Shown: positions 34,931 through 45,008 of the stretch, in pieces
How the letters are laid out: each line of letters starts with the position of its first letter
Numbering within the stretch: the stretch's first letter is position 1
The notes under the pieces: generated by a model
The model's input: the letters and a program-made list of their open reading frames with translations, nothing else
Told to the model about the DNA's origin: nothing
Database searches by the model: none
Source: Gracilibacillus oryzae
GTDB taxonomy: Bacteria > Bacillota > Bacilli > Bacillales > Amphibacillaceae
NCBI RefSeq assembly: GCF_009498735.1
Contig: NZ_ML762428.1
Location: 1-52,133 of the forward strand
Reading direction: 5' to 3'
DNA: 52,133 bases
Translations under genes and position numbers: made by a program

Positions 34931-35701
34931 ATGATCAAAAATATATCCATCTTAATGATATGCATTATATTAATGATAAATTTAGCCGGCTGTGCCAAGA
35001 ATCAGGCTACATCAGAAGAAGTGGAACTTACCGTTTCTGCTGCTGCAAGTTTACAAGATGCCTTAACCGAAATTGGGGCTGATTTTTCACAAGAATACCC
35101 GGACATTCAAGTAAATTACAATTTTGGTGGTTCGGGTTCCCTGCAGCAGCAAATCACACAAGGTGCCCCAGTTGATTTATATTTTTCAGCAGCTGAAGAT
35201 AAATTTGCTCTACTATTGGAAGAAGAGCTGATTGATGAAGCGAACAGCACTGCTCTCCTGCAAAATCAGTTAGTGTTAATCACACCAAAAGATTCTGAGA
35301 TCAGCAGTTTTGCAGAACTTAGTAAAGCTGCTAAAATTTCAATTGGAACACCAGCATCAGTACCTGCCGGGAAATATGCAAAAGAAACATTAGAGAACTT
35401 AAAAATATGGAATACGGTTGAAGAAAAAATGGTTTATGCCAAAGATGTTCGGCAAGTCCTTGCATATGTGGATACAGGCAATGTCGATGCAGGCATTGTC
35501 TATCAAACAGATGCACTTGTTTCCCAGGAGGTAGAGGTCGTCGCAACTGCTGAAGCAGACTTACACACACCAATTGTTTATCCTGTTGGTATCATAAAAA
35601 ATACACCTTATCCTGAAGAAGCAGAACAATTTTACGAATACCTTCAATCAGAGCACGCTCTAGAGATTTTTGAAAATTACGGATTTAAAGGACTGAAATA
35701 A
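34931..35701 (+). CDS. modA: molybdate ABC transporter substrate-binding lipoprotein
   Basis: The 256-residue protein has a lipoprotein signal (MINLAGC lipobox) and the ModA fold: LTVSAAASLQDALTEIG, YNFGGSGSLQQQITQGAPVDLYFSA, IGTPASVPAGKYAKETL, DVRQVLAYVDTGNVDAGIVYQTDAL and YPVGIIKNTPYPEEA. It binds molybdate or tungstate outside the membrane. The start at 34931 follows ACAGGAGCATAACT. The oxyanion-binding Ser/Ala residues expected of the family are present in AASLQD and GGSGSLQ. Confidence 0.93.
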   Translation: MIKNISILMICIILMINLAGCAKNQATSEEVELTVSAAASLQDALTEIGADFSQEYPDIQVNYNFGGSGSLQQQITQGAPVDLYFSAAEDKFALLLEEELIDEANSTALLQNQLVLITPKDSEISSFAELSKAAKISIGTPASVPAGKYAKETLENLKIWNTVEEKMVYAKDVRQVLAYVDTGNVDAGIVYQTDALVSQEVEVVATAEADLHTPIVYPVGIIKNTPYPEEAEQFYEYLQSEHALEIFENYGFKGLK

Positions 35702-35705
35702 TACA

Positions 35706-36362
35706 CTGCCCGCCAATTTCTGGTCACCTGTCAAACTGTCATTAGAAGTAGCTTCCCTGTCGATTCTGATTGTAGTTGTATTAGCATTGATTATCGGAAG
35801 ATTTATGGCAAACAAGAAGTTCAAAGGGAAATCGCTGCTGGAAACAATTTTCCTATTGCCATTAGTATTGCCGCCAACTGTTGTCGGTTTTTTATTAATT
35901 ATCATTTTCGGAAGAAACAGCCTGATTGGCCAGATGATTGAGACACTCTTTCAGCAGCCTGTGATGTTTACCTATTGGGCTGCCGTGATTGCCTCTACTG
36001 TCGTTGCTTTTCCATTGATGTATCAATCGTTTAAGACAGGACTGGAAGCTGTTGATCAAGATATTGAAAATGCCGCACGTGTCGATGGTGCTGGAGAATG
36101 GAAATTATTCTTGTTCGTCTCTATCCCGCTTGCAAGCAAATCACTGATCTCTGGCGGGATTTTAAGTTTTGCCCGTGCATTAGGAGAATTTGGTGCTACT
36201 CTGATGTTTGCCGGAAACATTCCAGGAAAGACACAAACAACCCCGACAGCCATTTATATCGCAATCGATTCCGGTGATATGCAAATGGCATGGCTATGGG
36301 TTGCTTGTATGGTTGGGATCTCTTTTGTTATGTTATTTTTGGTCCATTTCGTTAGGTCCTGA
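35706..36362 (+). CDS. modB: molybdate ABC transporter permease, non-standard start
   Basis: The ~218-residue permease has about five helices and the EAA loop ENAARVDGAGEWKLFLFVSIPLA with LPLVLPPTVVGF upstream. Homology-like sequence (ANFWSPVKLSLEVASLSILIVV) extends back to about 35712, yet between the in-frame stop at 35694 and the TTG at 35787 there is no ATG, GTG or TTG. The TTG start would delete most of the first membrane helix. I place the start at CTG 35706, 13 bases after AAAGGA, as the best guess. It directly follows modA. No modC ATPase is next to it; as I recall, B. subtilis modAB (yvgLM) likewise lacks one. Confidence 0.8.
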   Translation: MPANFWSPVKLSLEVASLSILIVVVLALIIGRFMANKKFKGKSLLETIFLLPLVLPPTVVGFLLIIIFGRNSLIGQMIETLFQQPVMFTYWAAVIASTVVAFPLMYQSFKTGLEAVDQDIENAARVDGAGEWKLFLFVSIPLASKSLISGGILSFARALGEFGATLMFAGNIPGKTQTTPTAIYIAIDSGDMQMAWLWVACMVGISFVMLFLVHFVRS

Positions 36363-36367
36363 ATTCT

Positions 36368-36399
36368 CACCACTTCTCCTTATTAGAGGAGAAGCGGTG
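36368..36399. other. hairpin between converging modB and aldolase genes
   Basis: CACCACTTCTCCT pairs with AGGAGAAGCGGTG (one mismatch) around a 6-base loop. There is no T run on either side, so it is a weak terminator at best. Confidence 0.5.
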
Positions 36400-36444
36400 C
36401 TTGTGATCAGAAGTTATCATCAAACGAAGTGCATCAACTCACGA

Positions 36445-37089
36445 TTATTCTTCCCTGCTTATTCCTGTTAATTTTTCCACATACATTTTTGCCCTGTTCG
36501 TCAATTCGGTTAAATCCTCTTCACGATAACTATCCTTTGCTTTCACAAGTGAGCTGCCCAGTCCTGCCGCTACTGCTCCTGATTTAAAATAGTCATTTAC
36601 ATTATCAAGGCTTACACCGCCAGTAGGCATTAATGGAATATGAGGCAGGGGACCATTCACATCTTTCATATATGCGGGACCTGCTGCTCTTGCCGGAAAC
36701 ACTTTTATAACATCTCCGCCAGCTTCATATGCTGTAAGTATTTCTGTCGGTGTCAACGCCCCCGGAATACTTACAACACCATAACGTTTCGTCATTTGAA
36801 TGGTATCGATGTTTACTGTAGGCGAAAAAATAAACTGTGACCCTGCCATAATGGCTGCTCGTGCTGTTTCGGCATCCAGCACTGTACCAGCTCCGACAAT
36901 CACTTGTTCTGGTAATTCCCTTCTTAACTTTTCAATTATTTGTAAAACCTGAGGTGTATCAACTGTTACTTCCAATGTGTGGATCCCGCCAGCATGCAGA
37001 GCCTTCGCAACAGGTAAAATATCGTCAGGCTTTATCCCGCGAATAATCCCTACTAATCTATTTTGATAAATTGTTTGTAGAATGTCCAT
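36445..37089 (-). CDS. 2-dehydro-3-deoxy-6-phosphogluconate/galactonate aldolase
   Basis: The 214-residue class I aldolase of the KDPG/KHG family cleaves 2-keto-3-deoxy-6-phospho-sugar acids to pyruvate and glyceraldehyde 3-phosphate. The motifs are GIIRGIKPDDILPVAKAL, IHTLEVTVDTP with the catalytic Glu, GAGTVLDAE, FIFSPTVN, DVIKVFPA with the Schiff-base Lys, and PTGGVSLDNV. ATG 37089 follows AAGAGGTGGACAA. It follows the kinase by 13 bases. Given the dgoD partner, the 6-phospho-galactonate epimer is the likely substrate, but the family often accepts both. Confidence 0.88.
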   Translation of the reverse strand: MDILQTIYQNRLVGIIRGIKPDDILPVAKALHAGGIHTLEVTVDTPQVLQIIEKLRRELPEQVIVGAGTVLDAETARAAIMAGSQFIFSPTVNIDTIQMTKRYGVVSIPGALTPTEILTAYEAGGDVIKVFPARAAGPAYMKDVNGPLPHIPLMPTGGVSLDNVNDYFKSGAVAAGLGSSLVKAKDSYREEDLTELTNRAKMYVEKLTGISREE

Positions 37090-37102
37090 TTGTCCACCTC
37101 TT

Positions 37103-38056
37103 TTAGCGACTGACATCGTCTTTCGCTGGTTTAATAAAACGATCAATTTCCGCCTTTTCCGGTAACCCCTCGACGTCTCCATTCACCATTGTTACCATTG
37201 CACCAATCGCATTTCCGCGTTGTACCGATTCCTCAAGCGTCATGCCGTCTAGTAATCCAGAAATAAAACCAGCAGCAAAACCGTCCCCTGCACCGACTGG
37301 ATCTACAACCTGCTCAACAGGAAAACTTGCAGCAAATCCTGATTGTGCTTCTGAATAATAATAGGTTCCTTCCTTGCCAGCTTTTAAAATCACAAACTCT
37401 GCACCAAGTTTGAAAAAGCTTTCGGCATAGTCAGCAGGCTCTTTCTCACCGAAAAGATAGGCTGCTTCACTCATTCCCGGCAAAATAATATCTGATTGAG
37501 AGGCAATCTCGAGCAAAACTTGTTGTGCTTTTTCTTTGCTTACCCACAGTTTTTCTCTTAAATTCGGGTCAAAAATAACTTTCACATTATTCCTTTTCGC
37601 GATTCTAATTGCTTCCAACATTGTCTCATAACAACTTTCACTCAGTGCAGGAGTAATCCCTGTTATGTGTAAATAGCTTGCCTGTGCGATGTATTCCTCT
37701 GAAACATCTGATTTCGCCATCGTGCTGGCCGCTGATCCTTTACGGTAATATTGCACCCTTACATCAGAACTCTTACGCAATTCCTTGAAATAAATTCCTG
37801 TTGGAGCACTAGGGGCGGATTTTACTTGTGATACATCCACTCCTTCCCCTCTGATAAAGGAAATCATCGCACGTCCAAACTCATCATCACCAACTTTGCT
37901 AATCCAGCCTGTTCGATATCCCAGTCTTGCCAGTCCAATCGCAACGTTTGATTCAGCCCCACCAATCTTCCTCGAAAAAACTGGCGCATATCGCATCAGG
38001 CCATTCGATTCTGGTGTGAATAATATCATGGATTCCCCTAATGTGACGACATCCAT
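37103..38056 (-). CDS. 2-keto-3-deoxy-sugar-acid kinase, PfkB family
   Basis: The 317-residue ribokinase-fold kinase probably phosphorylates 2-keto-3-deoxy-galactonate or -gluconate. The sequence has VVTLGESMILFTPE, KIGGAESNVAIGLARLG, SAPTGIYFKELR, VIFDPNLREKLW and the catalytic loop VDPVGAGDGFAAGFISGLLDG with the conserved DPVGAGD. Length and motifs fit KdgK. E. coli DgoK belongs to a different family, so this is a KdgK-type enzyme doing the equivalent job. ATG 38056 follows AAAGGAGGAGGGAATA. It lies between dgoD and the aldolase. Confidence 0.87.
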   Translation of the reverse strand: MDVVTLGESMILFTPESNGLMRYAPVFSRKIGGAESNVAIGLARLGYRTGWISKVGDDEFGRAMISFIRGEGVDVSQVKSAPSAPTGIYFKELRKSSDVRVQYYRKGSAASTMAKSDVSEEYIAQASYLHITGITPALSESCYETMLEAIRIAKRNNVKVIFDPNLREKLWVSKEKAQQVLLEIASQSDIILPGMSEAAYLFGEKEPADYAESFFKLGAEFVILKAGKEGTYYYSEAQSGFAASFPVEQVVDPVGAGDGFAAGFISGLLDGMTLEESVQRGNAIGAMVTMVNGDVEGLPEKAEIDRFIKPAKDDVSR

Positions 38057-38072
38057 TATTCCCTCCTCCTTT

Positions 38073-39221
38073 CTACCATTCAGCAACCGTTCCATCTTCA
38101 TGACGCCAAATCGGGTTTCTCCAATTATGACGTTTCTCTGCCATTGCCTTCACTTTTTCTTCATTTATTTCGATTCCCAGTCCCGGACCTTGCGGGATCT
38201 TGACATGCCCATCCTTATAATCAAAAACTGATCGATCTAAAATATAGTCCAATAAATCACTTCCCTGGTTGTAGTGAATACCCAGACTTTGTTCTTGAAT
38301 AAATGCATTATGCGTTGTCGCATCCACTTGCAAACAGGCAGCCAGTGCAATTGGGCCTAAAGGACAGTGTGGTGCAATAGCTACATCATACGCTTCAGCC
38401 ATTGAAGCAATTTTCTTCACTTCTGTAATTCCACCTGCGTGTGATAAATCAGGTTGAATGATATCGACATAGCCATCTGCTAACAAATGTTTAAAATCCC
38501 ACCTGGAATACATTCTTTCCCCTGTTGCTATCGGAATGCTTGTATGATTGGCAATTTCCCGCAATGCTTCATTGTTCTCGGATAAAACCGGCTCTTCGAT
38601 AAACATTGGGCGAAATGCTTCCAATTCTTTCGCTAAAATTTTTGCCATTGGCTTATGCACCCGGCCATGGAAGTCGACGCCTATCCCAATATAATCGCCT
38701 ACAGCCTCCCTTATTGCAGCAATTCGTTCAATTGTCTGATCAATTTTTTCATATGAATCAATGTACTGTAATTCTTCTGTCCCGTTCATCTTCACAGCTG
38801 TAAAACCTGCATCAACAACAGCTTTAGCTGCTTTTCCGACATCACTTGGCCGGTCTCCGCCTATCCAGGAATAGACGCGGATCGATTCCCGACATGCACC
38901 GCCAAGTAATTGATAAACAGGTGCGTCAAAGTACTTCCCTTTTATATCCCATAATGCCTGGTCAATCCCTGCAATCGCACTCATTAAAATTGGTCCGCCA
39001 CGATAAAAGCCTGCACGGTACATGACGTTCCAATGATCTTCAATTCGCATTGGATCTTTGCCTCTTAAGTAATCCGCTAACTCATGTACAGCTGCCTCAA
39101 CCGTTGCAGCGCGACCTTCGACAACAGGCTCTCCCCAGCCAACTATTCCTTCATCTGTTTCAATTTTTACAAAACACCATCGTGGTTCAACTAAATATGT
39201 TTCTATTTTAGTTATTTTCAT
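38073..39221 (-). CDS. dgoD: D-galactonate dehydratase
   Basis: This enolase-superfamily enzyme converts D-galactonate to 2-keto-3-deoxy-D-galactonate. The 382 residues equal the E. coli DgoD length, and large parts match DgoD as I remember it: [91 protein letters not shown], and the C-terminal [11 protein letters not shown]. Metal-binding Asp/Glu and the His of DFHGR and APHCP are all present. The start at 39221 follows AAAGGTGTGGTGAG. It is downstream of the GH42 gene in the galactan locus. Confidence 0.93.
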   Translation of the reverse strand: MKITKIETYLVEPRWCFVKIETDEGIVGWGEPVVEGRAATVEAAVHELADYLRGKDPMRIEDHWNVMYRAGFYRGGPILMSAIAGIDQALWDIKGKYFDAPVYQLLGGACRESIRVYSWIGGDRPSDVGKAAKAVVDAGFTAVKMNGTEELQYIDSYEKIDQTIERIAAIREAVGDYIGIGVDFHGRVHKPMAKILAKELEAFRPMFIEEPVLSENNEALREIANHTSIPIATGERMYSRWDFKHLLADGYVDIIQPDLSHAGGITEVKKIASMAEAYDVAIAPHCPLGPIALAACLQVDATTHNAFIQEQSLGIHYNQGSDLLDYILDRSVFDYKDGHVKIPQGPGLGIEINEEKVKAMAEKRHNWRNPIWRHEDGTVAEW

Positions 39222-39256
39222 CTCACCACACCTTTCTATGAAACGTATTTGTGTTC

Positions 39257-41308
39257 TTATTTTTTCAGAACTTCCACTCCATAGCCTTCCAGCAACAACG
39301 GCTGTGACACTTCACTTCCAGTTAACATATCCACATATGACTGATCAGGAAGAAAGACTTCTTTTGTTTCATTAGAAAAATTCATTAAAAATAGAAAATC
39401 ATTTTTTCCATCTGTTCTTATCTGTGCGCTCACTTCTTTTGGCAATACTCCATCTATTGCTTTTTCAAGTTGCAACTGATCCGCTAACTCACTGTAAAAA
39501 TCCTGATGAAAGGCATGATCATTTCTTGAAGCAATGTAATATGCTTTTCCTTCACCAAAGTTATTCACCGTAAGTGCCGGTCTGCCTGCATAAAAATCGT
39601 CTTTATAATAAGCTAATGCCTCAGCACCTTCCAGATGGATAAGATCACATAGCTCTCTTGCCTCATATTCTCCTTCTAAACCGAACGAATTATTGGATGC
39701 AGCTTCCATTATGTTTATTTCACCTTCATATAAACTGTCAATTTCTTCTGACCAGATTCCCAGTGTTTTACGTAAAGGACCTGGAAATCCATTTAGAAAA
39801 GTTAAGTCTGTTTCATTTACAACCCCTGACCAGTATGTTGCAACAAAGGTACCCCCATTTTGAACAAATTGCTCGATCTTCTCACCAACACCTTGTCTCA
39901 CCATATACAACATTGGAGCAATTACCAGTTTGTATTTCGAAATATCCTTCTCCATGTCAATGACATCTACACTAATGCCCTGTTCCCAGAATGCCTGGTA
40001 ATGTTCTCTCACCGTTTTTTCATAGTGAATCCCGCTGTTTCTTGGACCTTGTGCATCTTTAACAGCCCAGCGGTTTTCGGTATCAAAAATGACCGCAACT
40101 TCAGCATTTACTGTTGTTCCTGCTATTTCATCTAATTTGTCAAGATTTGCACCAAGTTCCTTCACATCCTGGAAAACGCGTGTATTTTCATGCCCGACAT
40201 GATCTACTACTGCACCATGAAACTTCTCACTTGATCCCCTGCTTTTCCGCCATTGGAAATACTGCACCGAATCAGCACCATGAGCCACTGCCTGCAAGGA
40301 TGACAGCTTATGCATTCCCGGCTTTTTCAGCTTACTGATCGGCTGCCAGTTTGTCATACTTGGTGTGCTTTCCATTAACAAGAATGGTTTCCCGTCTTTA
40401 ATGGAACGGAACCAGTCATGATTCATCGCCGTCCATGCGGCTAATGCTGTCGCATCTTCTTCCCCATGCCATTTCGGATAAGAATCCCATGACACAACAT
40501 CTAAATCATCAGCGAACTTTGCATAATTGAGTCCAGAGAACGCTTCCATAAAATTCGCTGTTACAGGAATATCCGGATTCACCTGCTTGAATGGTTTTAC
40601 TTCATGACGATAAAAGTCTAACGTTTGATCTGTAACAAAGCGCCGCCAATCCAGATTCTGCCCATGCACCATTGTTTCCCCGTGGGGTGCAGGTGATTCG
40701 ACTTGGGACCAGTTTGTATACGTATGACTCCAAAAAGTTGTCCACCACGCATCATTCAAAGCATCCAATGTTTTATATTTTTCCTTGAGCCAGTTTCGGA
40801 AAGCATCCTGACAATAAGAACAATGGCAATCTCCGCCATATTCATTCGAAATATGCCAGCCAATCACAGCAGGATGATCGGAATAACGCTCCGCTATTTT
40901 TGTATTTATGATCTCTGTCTTCTCAAGGTAAACGGGTGAAGTGTAACAATGATTATGTCTTCTGCCATGCAGGTTCCGTACACGATTTGCTGCTACTCTC
41001 AAGACCTCCGGATATTTTTCCGACATCCATGCAGGTCTAGCCCCTGTTGGTGTTGCTAAAAAAGCGTATATCCCATTTTCTGAGAAGGTATCTAAAATAT
41101 TATCCATCCATTCAAAGTTAAACGTTCCTTCTTCGGGCTCTAACTTCGCCCATGAGAAAATCCCGACAGACATCACATTGCAATTAGCTAGCTTCATCAA
41201 ACGAATATCTTCTTTCAGTACTTCAGGGTATTTCTCCCACTGTTCCGGATTATAATCTGCTCCATGCAGCATTTTTGGTATTTTTTCGCTCACTGGTTTG
41301 AATTTCAT
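39257..41308 (-). CDS. ganA: GH42 beta-galactosidase
   Basis: The 683-residue intracellular beta-galactosidase has the GH42 layout: catalytic barrel (about 15-390), a trimerisation/amidotransferase-like domain (about 395-610) and a small beta domain. [29 protein letters not shown] with the acid/base Glu and zinc cysteines, and [12 protein letters not shown] with the nucleophile Glu are visible. It likely removes galactose from galacto-oligosaccharides, as GanA does in B. subtilis. ATG 41308 follows AAAAGGAGAATAAT; no signal peptide. It lies 17 bases after the secreted GH53 gene and 35 bases before dgoD. Confidence 0.93.
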   Translation of the reverse strand: MKFKPVSEKIPKMLHGADYNPEQWEKYPEVLKEDIRLMKLANCNVMSVGIFSWAKLEPEEGTFNFEWMDNILDTFSENGIYAFLATPTGARPAWMSEKYPEVLRVAANRVRNLHGRRHNHCYTSPVYLEKTEIINTKIAERYSDHPAVIGWHISNEYGGDCHCSYCQDAFRNWLKEKYKTLDALNDAWWTTFWSHTYTNWSQVESPAPHGETMVHGQNLDWRRFVTDQTLDFYRHEVKPFKQVNPDIPVTANFMEAFSGLNYAKFADDLDVVSWDSYPKWHGEEDATALAAWTAMNHDWFRSIKDGKPFLLMESTPSMTNWQPISKLKKPGMHKLSSLQAVAHGADSVQYFQWRKSRGSSEKFHGAVVDHVGHENTRVFQDVKELGANLDKLDEIAGTTVNAEVAVIFDTENRWAVKDAQGPRNSGIHYEKTVREHYQAFWEQGISVDVIDMEKDISKYKLVIAPMLYMVRQGVGEKIEQFVQNGGTFVATYWSGVVNETDLTFLNGFPGPLRKTLGIWSEEIDSLYEGEINIMEAASNNSFGLEGEYEARELCDLIHLEGAEALAYYKDDFYAGRPALTVNNFGEGKAYYIASRNDHAFHQDFYSELADQLQLEKAIDGVLPKEVSAQIRTDGKNDFLFLMNFSNETKEVFLPDQSYVDMLTGSEVSQPLLLEGYGVEVLKK

Positions 41309-41325
41309 ATTATTCTCCTTTTGCA

Positions 41326-42957
41326 TTAGTTACTTTTAAAGAACTTGACATTATCCACGTTAATCCAATTGTTAGCATGTGCATACGATATAATACCTAT
41401 ATCACATTGACCGTTAGTCACATTTATATCTTTTATCTCTATTTTAACCCACTTAGACGGGCTTACAGGTAATTTCGTCTGAAGTTCTTGGCCACCATAA
41501 TTCTTTGCGTAAATATATGCATCATCTTGTCCACCACTATTTAATACCCACGCTGAAAATGTATAATTGCCATCCTCAAGATCAGTTATTGTTTGATATG
41601 TAGAGACAGTATAATCATTGTTACTCCAATGGGTTAGCTTATAGTCCCCATTAATACCCGGGTCTTCAACAAATACAGCATTTGTATCTGCGCTATCTTC
41701 TGCCCATACTCCCCAATCTGAAGGTGTATTCGTCCACCCGTCATTTTCAAAGTCATTATTTTTCACGAAGTTATTTTTAGTGGTTTTATTTCTAAATATT
41801 GACACACTCTCTAATACATTTCCATTGAAATCGAATAGTGTTTGATTATCCCATGGATTGGATAGTAATCCAGTGTCATTATTATATAACTTACCTGCTT
41901 CAGTTCCCCAATTAGCACCCTCTACTGGTATCCATGTTGGTTCCCACCAGAAAATACCTCGTCCTCGATTGTTAGGAATGTCTTTTACAATTTCTTTTAA
42001 ATCATTCATATATTGAATTTGCCCTTCTGGGGTAGCTGGGTAACCCCCAACACTCTCTTCTGTTTCAAAAAATGAATTACCCAATCCATCCCCATCGTCT
42101 AAAGTAAATCCGTATGCAGTCTCTACTATCATAACATCTTTATTATACCGTTTACTAATATTATTTAGATTGTAATGTAACTCACCCATCGTACCATGCC
42201 AGAATGGATAATAAGACAAACCAATTATATCGAAATCTACTCCTAATGCAGTTATATTATCAAACCACCATTGATATAAGCTATTATCCCCTCCATGATC
42301 AAGATGTAAAACTATTTCTATATCTTCTTCACTGGTTAGAGCATCCTTTATACCTGATATTCCGGCTGAAAATAGTTCCGCTAACTGAGTGAAGTTATTA
42401 TTACCTTCACCTACTTTACCATCAGCCCATAATACCCCTGCAGTCGTTTCATTACCGATTTGAACCATATCTGGAAGTATATTTTGCTGCTCCATGCGCT
42501 CAATAACATTTTTAGAATATTGATAAACTTGAGTTTTTAACTCAGGGTAGGACAGCTCTTGCCATGCTTTAGGTTTAGTTTGAGTTCCTGGGTCTGCCCA
42601 AAAATCACTGTAATGGATATCTAATAAAATATTCATTCCAAGGGCTTTAGCTCGCTTAGCTAATGAAATAGTTGTATCTAAGTCATTGGTACCTCCACCG
42701 TAAGGATTCCCTTCACTGTCATATGGATCTACCCACAATCTTAAGCGCACATAGTTCATACCATTAGAACTTAATATCTCCATTGCATCTTGCTCTATGC
42801 CATCTTCATAAAATTTTCCACCTAAATCCTCTACTTCTTCTAACATCGATATGTCTCCTCCCATAATGAATTCATTCGCTAATAATTCACTATCATTTAG
42901 ATTAAAAGCTATAAACAATAAACACATAAAAAAACTAATTACTATTTTCCTTATCAT
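41326..42957 (-). CDS. ganB: secreted GH53 endo-beta-1,4-galactanase with C-terminal galactan-binding-like module
   Basis: The 543-residue protein begins with a signal peptide (MIRKIVISFFMCLLFIAFNL..., cut near LLA-NEF). The GH53 domain (about 30-390) has FIMGGDISMLEE, YVRLRLWVDPYD, LLDIHYSDFWADPG, MVQIGNETTAG with the acid/base Glu and MIVETAYGFTL with the nucleophile Glu. The last ~145 residues (from NFVKNNDFENDGW) form a beta-rich module resembling CBM61. It would cut galactan outside the cell. ATG 42957 follows AAAAAGGAGAATTAAT. Confidence 0.9.
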   Translation of the reverse strand: MIRKIVISFFMCLLFIAFNLNDSELLANEFIMGGDISMLEEVEDLGGKFYEDGIEQDAMEILSSNGMNYVRLRLWVDPYDSEGNPYGGGTNDLDTTISLAKRAKALGMNILLDIHYSDFWADPGTQTKPKAWQELSYPELKTQVYQYSKNVIERMEQQNILPDMVQIGNETTAGVLWADGKVGEGNNNFTQLAELFSAGISGIKDALTSEEDIEIVLHLDHGGDNSLYQWWFDNITALGVDFDIIGLSYYPFWHGTMGELHYNLNNISKRYNKDVMIVETAYGFTLDDGDGLGNSFFETEESVGGYPATPEGQIQYMNDLKEIVKDIPNNRGRGIFWWEPTWIPVEGANWGTEAGKLYNNDTGLLSNPWDNQTLFDFNGNVLESVSIFRNKTTKNNFVKNNDFENDGWTNTPSDWGVWAEDSADTNAVFVEDPGINGDYKLTHWSNNDYTVSTYQTITDLEDGNYTFSAWVLNSGGQDDAYIYAKNYGGQELQTKLPVSPSKWVKIEIKDINVTNGQCDIGIISYAHANNWINVDNVKFFKSN

Positions 42958-42974
42958 TATTAATTCTCCTTTTT

Positions 42975-44117
42975 TTAAAATAATTTAAAAACATTTAATG
43001 ACTTTAGTGCATTTCCCTTAAAATCAAACAAACTCTGATTTGCCCAATGATTACCAGGATTTCCTATATCATTTCCATATTTCATCCCTTCTAGGCTTGC
43101 CCAACTTGTATTTTTCACCGGTAACCATGCTGGTTCCCAATAAACAATCCCTAGACCTTTATGGGTTTGGTTATCAATTTTTTTTAATATATCCATTAAG
43201 TCTGTTAGAAATTGTACTTGCCCATCAACGGTGGGTGGATATCCGGCAATATCCGCTAATTCCTTACTAAAAATACTGTCTTCCCCTTCTGGAACTTTAT
43301 CTGTGAAGGCATAGGCAGTCTCTACAACCATTAAATCCTTTTCATAGCGTTTTCCGATATCTAATAAATTAAATTCTAATTCTTCTAGACTTCCATGCCA
43401 ATAAGGGTAATAGGAGAGACCGATAATATCATAATCTACATTTCTGTCACTTATCTCATCAAACCAAATTCTATATAAATTATTCGCCCCCCCAAAATCT
43501 AAGTGAAGAATTATCTTTAATTCAGAACTTATCTCTCTAACTGCCTTAGTACCCGCATTTAATAAATTTGCTAACTGATCATATGATTTCCTTCTCTCCT
43601 CTCCCCTCCATTCCTCAAATTCTTTTTCTTTCCACAGAAATGTTGGTGTTTTTCCATATGGCCATAACATTCCATTTGTAATCTCATTTCCTATTTGTAT
43701 ATATTCGGGAGTTACCCGATTTTGCTTACAAGTTATGAGTACATCTTTTGTATATTGATATACTTTATCTTCTAACTCCTTTCCACTTAAATTTTCCCAA
43801 CTCTTTGGTTTCTGTTGCTTTTTTGGATCTGTCCAAAAGTCGCTATAATGAAGATCCAGCATGAATTTCATGCCCTTTTCTTTAATTCTTTTCGCTAAGC
43901 TTATTGTTGTAGCTAAATCATTCGTTCCACCCATGTAAGGATTACCCATAGCATCATATGGATCTACCCATAATCGTAATCTTACTAGATTGATCCCCTT
44001 AGTTCTCAATATCTCTATTAAATCTTCTTTTTTGTCATCTAAGAAATATTCACCTCCGAATCTTTCTATTTCATTTAAGATAGATATATCTACACCTTTT
44101 ATAAAATGCTGTGTCAA
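42975..44117 (-). CDS. intracellular GH53 galactanase
   Basis: The 380-residue GH53 enzyme has no signal peptide: it starts TTG at 44117 (TQHFIKGVDISILNE), with an in-frame TGA 9 bases upstream ruling out an extension. GVDISILNEI, LVRLRLWVDPYDAMGNPY, MLDLHYSDFWTDP, YIQIGNEITNG (acid/base Glu) and MVVETAYAFTD (nucleophile Glu) are all present, with an insertion LWKEKEFEEWRGEERRKS near 170-187 not seen in the secreted paralogue. It is likely to shorten imported galacto-oligosaccharides inside the cell. The ribosome site (AAGAAGGGC) is somewhat distant, suggesting modest translation. Confidence 0.88.
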   Translation of the reverse strand: MTQHFIKGVDISILNEIERFGGEYFLDDKKEDLIEILRTKGINLVRLRLWVDPYDAMGNPYMGGTNDLATTISLAKRIKEKGMKFMLDLHYSDFWTDPKKQQKPKSWENLSGKELEDKVYQYTKDVLITCKQNRVTPEYIQIGNEITNGMLWPYGKTPTFLWKEKEFEEWRGEERRKSYDQLANLLNAGTKAVREISSELKIILHLDFGGANNLYRIWFDEISDRNVDYDIIGLSYYPYWHGSLEELEFNLLDIGKRYEKDLMVVETAYAFTDKVPEGEDSIFSKELADIAGYPPTVDGQVQFLTDLMDILKKIDNQTHKGLGIVYWEPAWLPVKNTSWASLEGMKYGNDIGNPGNHWANQSLFDFKGNALKSLNVFKLF

Positions 44118-44165
44118 AATAAATCATGCCCTTCTTAATTCAGTAAATTTTGCGAATTTCTATTT

Positions 44166-45008
44166 TTATCCTTTTGTCCCACCAGCTGTAAGCCCTGTTA
44201 TCAAATATCTTTGTAAAAACAAATAAAGTATTGACACAGGTGCTGCGATTAATATTGCTCCCGCGGCAAATCTAGTAAAGTTGTTTGAAAATTGATCATT
44301 AATAAAATTAAATAATCCTAATGCTAGCGTGTAATTATCTGAACTCTGTAAAATAATTGATGGTAATAAAAAGTCAAATAAAGGTGTCATAAAATTGAAT
44401 AATGCTACTACTGCTAATATTGGCTTTGCTAGAGGTATGATAATTCTTAAAAAGATCGTCATATGACCAGCACCATCAATTTTAGCTGATTCATCTAATT
44501 CTCTTGGAATTGTATCCAAGTATCCTTTTACTAGCCATGCATTAAAGGGGATTTGTCCACCTACATAAATCAAAATTAAGCCCGTTAACGTATCTAATAG
44601 TCCTACAAGATTTAACAATATATATAGCGCCACCATCGCCATCATTGCCGGAAACATTTGTAGGATTAGAAATGTATATAATCCAGTTTTCTTCCCTACA
44701 AAGTTATATCTTGAAAATGCATAAGCTACGAGTGAAGTCATAATCACTGAGAATACAGCCGAACAACCAGAAACGATCATACTATTTTTATACCAAAGTA
44801 AATAATCACTATTTGGATCTGTAAAAAGCCATTTATAGTGTACTAAAGACCATTTTTCAGGAATAATAGTCGATGAGTAAAAACTTGTACTTGAATTTAA
44901 TGACATACCTATTGCCCAAACTATAGGATAGATGATAATAACAGCCATAAAAGTGAAAATTAGATAAATCCCTACTACTTCTAAATTTGATTTCATTTTT
45001 GAATTCAT
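44166..45008 (-). CDS. ganQ: galactan oligosaccharide ABC transporter permease, MalG type
   Basis: The ~280-residue inner-membrane permease has six helices and the EAA loop ELDESAKIDGAGHMTIFLRIIIPLAKPI. FILQMFPAMMAMVALYILLN and the C-terminal RYLITGLTAGGTKG are typical MalG features. ATG 45008 overlaps the ganP stop by one base (TGATG), and GGAGGGGAAAATTTG precedes it. It pairs with GanP. The ATPase is probably the shared MsmX, as none is encoded here. Confidence 0.9.
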   Translation of the reverse strand: MNSKMKSNLEVVGIYLIFTFMAVIIIYPIVWAIGMSLNSSTSFYSSTIIPEKWSLVHYKWLFTDPNSDYLLWYKNSMIVSGCSAVFSVIMTSLVAYAFSRYNFVGKKTGLYTFLILQMFPAMMAMVALYILLNLVGLLDTLTGLILIYVGGQIPFNAWLVKGYLDTIPRELDESAKIDGAGHMTIFLRIIIPLAKPILAVVALFNFMTPLFDFLLPSIILQSSDNYTLALGLFNFINDQFSNNFTRFAAGAILIAAPVSILYLFLQRYLITGLTAGGTKG

